Source: Sandaracinaceae bacterium
GTDB taxonomy: Bacteria; Myxococcota_A; Polyangia; Polyangiales; Sandaracinaceae
Direction: 5' to 3'
Length of the DNA: 64,000 nucleotides
NCBI GenBank assembly: GCA_019637095.1
Contig: JAHBWG010000014.1
Coordinates: 1 to 64,000 of the forward strand
The notes under the pieces were generated by a model. That model saw only the letters and a program-made list of their open reading frames with translations, was not told the origin of the DNA and did no database searches. The position numbers and the translations under genes were made by a program. This document shows positions 57,200 to 64,000 of this stretch, piece after piece (positions within the stretch are counted from its first letter, which is position 1; every line of letters begins with the position of its first letter).

Positions 57200-58936
57200 T
57201 CACTCGGGCGCGCGGTCGAGCGCCTTGGGTCGCGCGGCCTTCGATCGGCGCGGCGGCGGCTCGGGCGGGCGGCCGGGCCGCAGGCCGAGTGACGGCACCG
57301 GGCTGCGCAGGAGGTGCTCGAGACGCACCGGCGCCCCGGAGGGCGCGAGCGCGCGCGCGGTGCCGGTGCGCGGCGCGCCGCTCGGGGGCTCGCCCCAGCC
57401 GCCGTGGCCCCAGCTCCGGCACCGCCCCTCGGGCGGCGCGAGGCGGCGGTGCAGGATCGCGTACCGCGCCTGGAACCCGTTGACGTTCGTCCGTCGCACG
57501 CTCGGATCGAGCCGGCCGCGCTCGTCCGGCGCTCCGTCGCCGCCGGCGATCGGCGGCGCCGCGCGGAACACGAGATCGGTGGCCGGCGAGCTCGTGCCGT
57601 AGCGATACCTCAGGCGCGTGAGCGTGAAGCCGTGCGCGCTCGGCTGCGCGTAGCTCACGGTGCGCGCGACGTGGAGGTTCAGGCGCACGCGGCTCGCCGG
57701 CTCGGCCGCCGCGTCGCTCGAGGCGCCGACCCGGAGCGCGCGCGCGACGCACTGCGCCTCGGCCGAGCTCCCGTCGACGCGCGCGTCCGTCACCTCGCGC
57801 CCGCGCACGGTGAGCTCGAGCGCGAACGTGTGCGGCCGCTCCACACAGTCGAGCAGCGCGCGCCGGCGCCCCTCGAGCATCGCGCTCACCGGTCGGTCGG
57901 GCCGCGGGCCCGAGAGCACGCGCGTGGGCCCGAACAGGACCTGCTGCGCGCCCGCGACCTGCTGCTGCGCGCCCGTCGCGACGTCGCCGCCCAGCGAGGT
58001 CAGGTCCGACGCGCTCATCGGCGGGCCCGGGCACGGATCGCACGCCGCGGCGGTCCACGCGTACTCCGTGATCACCGCGCCGGGCTCGCGCGCCCAGACG
58101 CGGTCGAGCAGCGCGTCGTAGAACGCGCCGAAGCGCCCGCGCACCGTGCCGCGCACGACGAGGTTCGTCGGGACGGTCGCGTTGGCGCGGTTGGCGACCT
58201 CGAAGCGCCCCTCGCGCGACAGGACGTAGACGATGAGGTCCTGCGTGCCGGGGGAGCTGAGCATGCCGAGCCGCACGGGCAGGACGAACGCCGAAGACTC
58301 CGTGCGGATGCGCAGCGGCGAGAGCAGCGCGTTTCCGTCGGCGCCGAAGCGCACCCGCGCGGCGTTCACCCGCGCCGCGAAGAAGCGGAAGCCCTGCTCG
58401 ACGTAGGGGCGCAGCGCCGCCGCCGCTCCGTCGGGCACGCGATACCCCTCGTCGCGCAGCCAGCGATCGAGGTCCGTCGAGTCCTCTGCGCTCAAGATCA
58501 CCACGTCGTACTCGCCCGCGGCGAAGCGGGCCTCGACCGTCACGTGCCCGCCGCCGCCGCCCATGCCGTAGCCGCGCGCCGACATGCCGAAGCCGCTCAT
58601 CCCGTCCAGGCAGTACGGCGCCTGCTCCCAGTACTCGACCAGGCGCGGCGAGCTCAGCTCGTCGACGCGCTCGAGCACGTCGCGCTCGAGCGTGCGCACG
58701 TCTTCGGGCCCGACGGGCGAGGGGACCGGCACGATGAGCGCGAAGTCCTCCGGCGGGCCCTCGTAGCTGTTCTGCATCGTGAGCACGGTCGTCGTGCCGT
58801 CGCGAAGCAGCACCACGCGGCTCGCGCGGCTGGTGATCCGCGTGTCGTTCTCCTTCACGTAGAAGCCGCAGAACGCCTGGGCGCGGGTCGCAGACGTGCA
58901 CGCGAGCGCGACGAGCGCGCCGAGGATCCAACGCAT
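57200..58936 (-). CDS. DUF2330 secreted protein
   Basis: A 578-residue protein with a signal peptide ('RWILGALVALACTSATRAQAFCGFYV'). It then has the DUF2330 pattern: 'NDTRITSRASRVVLLRDGTTTVLTMQNSYEGPPEDFALIVPVPSPV', 'GEYDVVILSAEDSTDLDRWLRDEGYRVPDGAAAALRPYVEQGFRFFAARVN' and 'LIVYVLSREGRFEVANRANA'. A C-terminal ~200-residue extension ends in a basic Pro/Arg-rich tail. DUF2330 proteins are found in myxobacteria and are of unknown role; they are probably periplasmic or surface-linked. The gene lies 96 bp upstream of atpD on the same strand. No catalytic residues are proposed. Confidence 0.85.
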   Translation of the reverse strand: MRWILGALVALACTSATRAQAFCGFYVKENDTRITSRASRVVLLRDGTTTVLTMQNSYEGPPEDFALIVPVPSPVGPEDVRTLERDVLERVDELSSPRLVEYWEQAPYCLDGMSGFGMSARGYGMGGGGGHVTVEARFAAGEYDVVILSAEDSTDLDRWLRDEGYRVPDGAAAALRPYVEQGFRFFAARVNAARVRFGADGNALLSPLRIRTESSAFVLPVRLGMLSSPGTQDLIVYVLSREGRFEVANRANATVPTNLVVRGTVRGRFGAFYDALLDRVWAREPGAVITEYAWTAAACDPCPGPPMSASDLTSLGGDVATGAQQQVAGAQQVLFGPTRVLSGPRPDRPVSAMLEGRRRALLDCVERPHTFALELTVRGREVTDARVDGSSAEAQCVARALRVGASSDAAAEPASRVRLNLHVARTVSYAQPSAHGFTLTRLRYRYGTSSPATDLVFRAAPPIAGGDGAPDERGRLDPSVRRTNVNGFQARYAILHRRLAPPEGRCRSWGHGGWGEPPSGAPRTGTARALAPSGAPVRLEHLLRSPVPSLGLRPGRPPEPPPRRSKAARPKALDRAPE

Positions 58937-59060
58937 GCCCGCTCCGACAGCCCGCGCGCGCGCGGGTTCCGGCCGCGAGGGAAGGTGGCGCGCGCGGCCG
59001 TCGTAGAACCGGCCACCCAGGAGCGCGGGCGTGGCCCGTCGTGCGGGTGAGGAGCGAGGG

Positions 59061-62000
59061 ATGGGATCGTCTTCGTTGAGCGCGGCTCGGGTGCGCGGCC
59101 TCGCGGTCGCCGGGTGTCTCTTCGTGCTCGCCGGCTGCGAGGCGGCCGAGGTCGCGCCGCCCGGAGCGCTGCCGAGCGATTCGTCGAACCATCCGCCGAA
59201 CGACGCGCGCGTCGCCGCGCCGGCGGACCTCGGCGAGGCGATCGAGCGCGCGCGCGCGACGTTCTTCGAGGCCGACGGGCTCTACGTCGCCGGCCTCGAG
59301 ACGCACCGCGTCGCGCTGCGCCCCGACGACGACGCGATCGCGGTCACCCCGATCCATCACCTCGGCCGCGACGCGCGGCGCGCGACGCTCGTGCGGGTGC
59401 CCGGGGACGGGCCGCTCGTCTCGACCGGGGCGCCGCGCCGCGAGGCCGCGCAGCCCTTCGTCGCCCGCACGCGCTCGATCGAGCGCGGCGGCGAGCGCCT
59501 CGACGCGCCGCCCGCCCGCGTCGAGGCCGAGCGCGGCCAGCTCGCGATCGCGCGCGGCGCGATCCTCGAGCGCATCGAGAACCGCGCCGATGGCGTCGAG
59601 CAGCGCTGGCACTTCGAGCGCCGCCCGGAGGGCCAGGGCGCGCTGATCGTGCGCGTCGCGGTCGAGGGCATGCGCCACCGCGGCGCGAGCGCGACCGGCG
59701 AGCACTTCGAGGATCCCGCGACCGGGCTCGGCGTGCGCTACGGCCACGGCACCTTCATCGACGCGCGCGGCCGCGAGACGCACGTGCCCGTCCACTTCGA
59801 CGGCGGCGCGCTCGTGCTCGAGGTGGCTGCCGACGTCGTCGACGCCGCCGCGTACCCTGCGGTCCTCGATCCGATCATCGGGCCGGAGATCACCATCGAC
59901 GCGCCGGTCACCGGGCCGCGCGGCGGCAACCAGGTGCAGCCGCGCCTCGCGAGCGACGGCTCGGGCTTCCTCCTCGTGTTCGTCGACGGGCTCTTCGGCG
60001 ACGACGACCTGCGCGGCGCGCGCATCTCCGCGGCCGGCGCGCTGCTCGACGCGCTCTCGTTCCGCATCGCGGCGCCGCCGGGCAGCTCGAACCAGAACGC
60101 CCCGGCCGTGTCGCACGACGGCACGAGCTACGTCGTGGTCTGGCAGGACGGGCGCAACGAGGTCGACTGGGATCTCTACGGGGCGCGCGTCAGCTCCGCC
60201 GGCGTCGTCACGCCGCTCGACGGAACGCCGATCGCGGTGACGCCGGGCGTGAACGAGCTCGCGCCCGCCGTCGCGTCGGCGAGCGGGACCACGCTCGTCG
60301 CCTACCGGTCGGGCGACACCACGACCGACGACGTCGTCGGCCGCCGCCTCGACGGCACGCTCACTCCCACCGACGCGACGCCGTTCGTGATCGGCGGCGG
60401 CCCCGGCCTGCAGGCGCGCCCGACCGCGGTCGCCTCGACGAGCGGCTTCCTCGTCACCTACAGCGACACGCCGCCGTCGAGCAACACGGCGGTGCGCGGG
60501 CGCCGCGTGAACGCCGCGGGCGCCGCGCTCGCGGACGCCGCGCCGTTCCTGATCGACACCGTCGGCTTCTCCGGCGGCCTCGCGTGGGACGGCGGCGCGA
60601 CCTACCTCGCGACGTGGACGGGCTTCGCGGGCGGGTTCCTCGACGTGCGCGTCGCGGCGGTGCCGGTGAGCGGCGCGGTCGGCGCCGTGACGGGCACCGT
60701 CGTCTCGCCTGGCGCCGCGGGCCGCGACTACCAGGACTCCTGGGTCGCCTACAACGGCGCCGAGTACCTCGTGACCTACCTCGACGCGCTCTACGACGCA
60801 GGGGGCACGATGATCCTGGCGGCGACGCTCGGCGCCGCGCGCGTCGCGCCGGCGCTCACGGTGAGCGGGCGGCCGGTGCTCACCTCGATCGTCGGGACCA
60901 CGGCGCAGCCCACGGTGACCGCGCTCGGGAGCACGTTCCTCTGCGCGTACGTCGACTTCACCGGCGAGCACACCGAGGTGCGCGGCACGCGCGTGACGAG
61001 CGGCACCGTGCTCGCGCCCGCGGGGACGCTCTTCACCTCGGGCCCCAACGACCAGACCGCGCCGGTCGTCGCGTCGAGCGGGACGAGCATCCTCGTCGCG
61101 TGGCTCGACTTCCGCGGCGGGCAGGTCGACGTGTGGGGCGCGCTGCTCGGCGCGGACGGAACGGTCGGCGGCGCGGCGTTCCCGCTCACCTCGGGGCCCG
61201 GCGCCGAGGGCCCGGTCGACGCCGCGTGGTCGGGCTCGCGCTACGTCGTCGTGATCGAGGAGGACGACCACGTGCGCGGCGTCACCGTCACGCCCGCGGG
61301 CGTCGCGAGCACGCCGTTCGACATCGCGGCGAGCGCGCTGGGCGAGGTGCAGCCTTCGATCGCGTGCAGCGCGGGCGTGCAGTGCCTCGTCGCGTGGACG
61401 GAGGTCGATCGCGCGGCGGCGAGCCCACAGACCGAGGTGCGCGCGCGCCGCCTCGACGCGACCGGCGCCGTCCCGACGCTCGGCGCGACGGGCACGGTGG
61501 TCGCCGCGGCGGGCGATCAGTTCCAGCCCGCCGTCGGCGCGTCGAGCACCGGCTTCTACGTGGCGTGGACGGATGGGCGCGTGAGTACGAACCTCGACGT
61601 GCGCGGCACGCGCTACCTCAACGCGGCGCTCGACGCGGCGGGCGGCGTGGTGCTCGGCGGCGCGGCGGGCACGCAAGCGCAGCCGCGCGTCGCGAGCGAC
61701 GGGACCGGGTTCCTCGTCGTCTTCGCGGACGAGCGCGCCGGCGGCGCGACGCCCGCGGACGTCTATGCGCAGCGCGTCGGCGCCGGCGGCGCGCTCGTCG
61801 GCGTCAACCAGCTCGTCGCGGGCGAGCCGGCGGCGAGCGAGCTCCAGCCGACGGTCGCCTTCAACGGCCGCTACCTCGTCGCGTGGACGCGCGTCGACGG
61901 CGCGAACGCGTTCCTGCAGGCCGCGCGCATCGACGCCGACGGGACGCGGCGCGACACGACGCCGCTGCTCGTCACGCCGACGACCGCGCTCGTCGACTCG

Positions 62001-62684
62001 CCGCGGCTCGCGGCGAGCGCGCCGGGCGAGTGGGCGATCGCGTACCGCCTGTTCGAGTCGGGCAACGCGCGCATCCGCGCGCGGGTGATCCGCGACGATC
62101 TGCCGAACGGGCGGATGTGCAGCGCGGCGAGCGAGTGCGCGAGCGGGTTCTGCGCCGACGGCGTGTGCTGCAACGCGGCTTGCACCGGTGCGTGCGACGC
62201 GTGCAGCGTCGCGGCGGGCGCGGCGACGGACGGGATGTGCGCGCCGATCCCCGGCTGCGGCGGCACCGACGCGGGTACGATGATGGGGACGGACGCGGGC
62301 GCGATGATGGGTACCGACGCGGGCACGATGATGGACCCGGACGCAGGGACGATGATGGACCCCGACGCGGGCGCGGGCGACGAGGACGCGGGCGTGGAGA
62401 CGGACGCCGGCACCGGCGACGAGGACGCGGGCCCGATGGAGACGGACGCGGGCTCGATGGAGACGGACGCGGGCGTCACCCCGGGGACCGACGCCGGCGT
62501 CGTGCCGGGCGCCGACGCGGGCATGATCGGGACCGACGCGGGCGGCGGCGTGATGCCGCCGACGGACGGCGGCTGCGGGTGCAGCACGCCCGGTGAGCCG
62601 CGCGGTCGCGGGCTCGGCGCGCTGCTGGTGCTGGGCGTCGGCGCGCTCGTCGGCCGCCGCCGCGCGCGGCGCGCGCGTCAGTAG
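59061..62684 (+). CDS. Large surface lipoprotein with beta-propeller-like repeats, TDAG repeats and MYXO-CTERM tail
   Basis: A ~1,207-residue protein. The signal peptide ends at a lipobox ('VAGCLFVLAGC'). Residues ~40-270 are an N-terminal domain. Residues ~280-1,000 contain about a dozen repeats of the form '…QPRLASDGSGFLLVFVDG', 'GTSYVVVWQDGRNEVDWDLYGARVSSAG' and 'NGRYLVAWTRVDG', each with a W-x-D/DxRxGxxDVY-type core, probably one or two beta-propellers. A Cys-rich module ('CSAASECASGFCADGVCCNAACTGACDACSV') precedes ~100 residues of TDAG/MMGTDAG repeats. The C-terminus ('GCGCSTPGEP', hydrophobic stretch, 'GRRRARRARQ') is a MYXO-CTERM-type sorting signal. ATG 59061 with GGAGCGAGGG is preferred over a GTG at 59031. 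Its end overlaps the convergent small gene by 7 nt. Confidence 0.85.
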   Translation: MGSSSLSAARVRGLAVAGCLFVLAGCEAAEVAPPGALPSDSSNHPPNDARVAAPADLGEAIERARATFFEADGLYVAGLETHRVALRPDDDAIAVTPIHHLGRDARRATLVRVPGDGPLVSTGAPRREAAQPFVARTRSIERGGERLDAPPARVEAERGQLAIARGAILERIENRADGVEQRWHFERRPEGQGALIVRVAVEGMRHRGASATGEHFEDPATGLGVRYGHGTFIDARGRETHVPVHFDGGALVLEVAADVVDAAAYPAVLDPIIGPEITIDAPVTGPRGGNQVQPRLASDGSGFLLVFVDGLFGDDDLRGARISAAGALLDALSFRIAAPPGSSNQNAPAVSHDGTSYVVVWQDGRNEVDWDLYGARVSSAGVVTPLDGTPIAVTPGVNELAPAVASASGTTLVAYRSGDTTTDDVVGRRLDGTLTPTDATPFVIGGGPGLQARPTAVASTSGFLVTYSDTPPSSNTAVRGRRVNAAGAALADAAPFLIDTVGFSGGLAWDGGATYLATWTGFAGGFLDVRVAAVPVSGAVGAVTGTVVSPGAAGRDYQDSWVAYNGAEYLVTYLDALYDAGGTMILAATLGAARVAPALTVSGRPVLTSIVGTTAQPTVTALGSTFLCAYVDFTGEHTEVRGTRVTSGTVLAPAGTLFTSGPNDQTAPVVASSGTSILVAWLDFRGGQVDVWGALLGADGTVGGAAFPLTSGPGAEGPVDAAWSGSRYVVVIEEDDHVRGVTVTPAGVASTPFDIAASALGEVQPSIACSAGVQCLVAWTEVDRAAASPQTEVRARRLDATGAVPTLGATGTVVAAAGDQFQPAVGASSTGFYVAWTDGRVSTNLDVRGTRYLNAALDAAGGVVLGGAAGTQAQPRVASDGTGFLVVFADERAGGATPADVYAQRVGAGGALVGVNQLVAGEPAASELQPTVAFNGRYLVAWTRVDGANAFLQAARIDADGTRRDTTPLLVTPTTALVDSPRLAASAPGEWAIAYRLFESGNARIRARVIRDDLPNGRMCSAASECASGFCADGVCCNAACTGACDACSVAAGAATDGMCAPIPGCGGTDAGTMMGTDAGAMMGTDAGTMMDPDAGTMMDPDAGAGDEDAGVETDAGTGDEDAGPMETDAGSMETDAGVTPGTDAGVVPGADAGMIGTDAGGGVMPPTDGGCGCSTPGEPRGRGLGALLVLGVGALVGRRRARRARQ
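62265..62560. repeat. Coding TDAG-type repeat array
   Basis: Degenerate 12-24-nt units built on ACGGACGCGGGC encode repeated (M/G)xTDAG linkers before the MYXO-CTERM tail. This is a low-complexity spacer rather than a mobile repeat. Confidence 0.75.
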
Positions 62685-62902
62685 GTGACGATCAGCGTGC
62701 AGCCGGACGCCGAGCAGCGTCCGGCGCGCACGGGGACGTGCTTGGGCGCGAGCGCGAGCTCGCCCGCGACCTTCACACCATCCACGAGCACCGCGCCGGG
62801 CGCCGCGATCGGCACCTCGACGCGCGTCGCGCCGGGCCCCTCGGCCCGCGCCGCGGCCGGCGCGGCGAGGAGGAGCAGGCTCGTCAGGCGCAGCCACCGC
62901 AT
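62678..62902 (-). CDS. Small secreted protein
   Basis: A 74-residue protein with a signal peptide ('LRLTSLLLLAAPAAARAEG'). The ~50-residue mature part ('TRVEVPIAAPGAVLVDGVKVAGELALAPKHVPVRAGRCSASGCTLIVTY') has two cysteines that could pair. It reads like a PEGA or surface-antigen fragment ('VDGVKVAGELAL'). Its last codons overlap the 3' end of the MYXO-CTERM lipoprotein gene in the opposite direction. Short length makes it less certain, but the signal peptide is convincing. Confidence 0.6.
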   Translation of the reverse strand: MRWLRLTSLLLLAAPAAARAEGPGATRVEVPIAAPGAVLVDGVKVAGELALAPKHVPVRAGRCSASGCTLIVTY

Positions 62903-62954
62903 GGCGCGAGGATGACCGATCCGCGCGCGCCACGCGAGCCGCCTCGCGTCCGTC

Positions 62955-64000
62955 TCAGGGGTGGCGCGTGATCAGCGGCGTCACGTGCGCGAAGCCGGCG
63001 CCGACCGTGTACGTGTCGGTGTTCGAGTAGGACGGTGGCGTCGCGCCGAGCTGGAAGCGCCCCGCGACGTTCGAGCCCGCGCTGTCTTGGTAGAAGAGCG
63101 TGACCCCGTTCTCGAGCGTGACGATGTGCTGCCACGCGGCGAAGGACGCGGCGGGCCACGAGGTCCGCGTCGACACCGCGCCCGGCGTGAGGCGCTCGAT
63201 CCGCGCCGAGCCGTTCGTGTCGTACGCGAGCACCTGATCCGACAGGCCGGCCGCGCCGAGGTGGCCGGCCTCGGCGAGCGGCGTCACGACGTCGATCCCG
63301 GACGCGCCGCTGCCGAGGCTCACGACGTCGATCGCCGCCCCGGCGCGCGCGAAGCGCCCGCGGTCCGCGCCGCTCCGGGCGATCGCGACCCGCGCGAAGG
63401 CGCCGTCGCTCGCGCGGTAGAGCCCCAGCGCGGAGGCGCCGGTCACGTCCCAGGCCATGCGCCACGCGTGGTCGTAGGGCGCCCCCGGGAAGGTCGCGGT
63501 GTCCGTCTGCGCCGTGGACCAGACGCCGCCCGTCTCGCGCAGCTCGAGCACCGCGGCGAGGTTCGTGTCCGCGTCGAAGAAGACGTAGCGATCGCAGGAC
63601 CCGTCGCAGCCGACCGGCACGATCGCGTCCCAGCCGCCCGAGAGCGAGATGGCGTTCATGAGCACGGTGACCGCGCGCGTCTCGAGGTCGATCGCGACGT
63701 AGCGGCCGCCGCCGGCCAGGTCGTAGAAGAGGACGTGCGCCGTGTCGGTGCTCGGATCGACCATGCCGGTCGCGTAGGTCCAGCGTCCGATCTCCGCGCC
63801 CGTGGTCGCCGCGCTCGAGCGCACGCGGCCGTCGGCGGTGGCGTAGAGCAGGGTGGCGCGCGTCGAGCTCGGATCGACGAGCAGCGCCACCGCGCCCGGA
63901 TCGGGCGGCCCCCCGTCGAGCGGGCCGCCGTCGAAGTCGGGCCCGGCGTCGAGCGGCGTCCCCGCGTCGAGGCCCTCGCGCGAGCACGTCTCGCCGTCCC
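62955..64000 (-). CDS. Secreted/lipoprotein with beta-propeller-like domain (partial, N-terminus outside window)
   Basis: The frame is open from 64000 to the stop at 62955. The visible N-terminal part is an Asp/Gly/Ala/Pro linker ('CSREGLDAGTPLDAGPDFDGG') typical of lipoprotein stalks. About 300 residues of repeated strands follow: 'ATLLYATADGRVRSSAATTGAEIGRWTYATG', 'AHVLFYDLAGGGRYVAIDLETRAVTVLMNA', 'DRYVFFDADTNLAAVLELRE' and 'QVLAYDTNGSARIERLTPG'. They suggest a beta-propeller without a named signature. An internal GTG at 63890 could be mistaken for the start, but the linker upstream is in frame and coding-like. The true start and lipobox lie beyond the window. Confidence 0.7.
   Translation of the reverse strand, partial: DGETCSREGLDAGTPLDAGPDFDGGPLDGGPPDPGAVALLVDPSSTRATLLYATADGRVRSSAATTGAEIGRWTYATGMVDPSTDTAHVLFYDLAGGGRYVAIDLETRAVTVLMNAISLSGGWDAIVPVGCDGSCDRYVFFDADTNLAAVLELRETGGVWSTAQTDTATFPGAPYDHAWRMAWDVTGASALGLYRASDGAFARVAIARSGADRGRFARAGAAIDVVSLGSGASGIDVVTPLAEAGHLGAAGLSDQVLAYDTNGSARIERLTPGAVSTRTSWPAASFAAWQHIVTLENGVTLFYQDSAGSNVAGRFQLGATPPSYSNTDTYTVGAGFAHVTPLITRHP

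Overview
This 64 kb window is very GC-rich (strong G/C bias at third codon positions, with long open frames on the non-coding strand) and looks like the chromosome of a myxobacterium, most likely a Polyangiales or Sandaracinus-like member. The evidence is a C-terminal MYXO-CTERM-type sorting tail, many lipoproteins with Asp-Ala-Gly-rich linkers, three eukaryotic-type Ser/Thr kinases, two sigma-54-type activators with FHA or GAF sensors, and a PilZ protein. I see no rRNA, tRNA, CRISPR array, transposase or integrase gene. Taxonomy is inference; no database search was possible.

Layout. 1-6.8 kb: an anti-sigma-like protein and ECF sigma factor with overlapping ends, a wax-ester synthase/DGAT, an FAD oxidoreductase and small secreted or lipoproteins. 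6.8-12.2 kb: a DRE-TIM aldolase divergent from a four-gene molybdenum hydroxylase operon. Its FAD subunit carries the extra four-cysteine cluster loop typical of 4-hydroxybenzoyl-CoA reductase, and a MocA-like cofactor nucleotidyltransferase ends the operon. 12.3-23.7 kb: an FG-GAP lipoprotein, a lipoyl-less E2-type acyltransferase, an NhaD/ArsB-type ion transporter with a universal stress protein, a glycine-rich PGRS-like lipoprotein, a Ser/Thr kinase and a PilZ protein. 23.7-37 kb: lipid catabolism genes (SCP-x-like thiolase, DmdC-like acyl-CoA dehydrogenase, MFE-2-like fusion of SDR, hydratase 2 and two SCP2 domains) interleaved with a SEC-C protein inside a 28-bp direct repeat, an isoaspartyl peptidase, a double Tudor-like membrane protein and a second kinase.

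37-51.6 kb: an OmpA-type lipoprotein followed by tandem multi-hairpin repeats, a VanW protein, a protein joining a sigma-70-like region to an unusual kinase (HQD, DLG), an orphan fused TssB-TssC-like sheath protein, an active/inactive pair of M16 peptidases, a zinc-ribbon membrane protein and a divergent FtsZ/tubulin-like GTPase. 51.6-64 kb: two convergent sigma-54-type activators (one with a degenerate GAFTGA loop), atpD-atpC detached from the rest of the ATP synthase genes, a DUF2330 protein, a 1,207-residue surface lipoprotein with a MYXO-CTERM tail, and a lipoprotein running off the end.

The most unusual items are the TssBC-like fusion, the FtsZ-like GTPase with a HEAT-like tail, the sigma-kinase fusion, the SEC-C gene framed by direct repeats that duplicate a neighbouring gene's 3' end, and an intergenic multi-hairpin element whose copies differ by base changes that preserve pairing. 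Start codons were chosen by eye from Shine-Dalgarno matches and protein family starts, so several may be off by a few codons.
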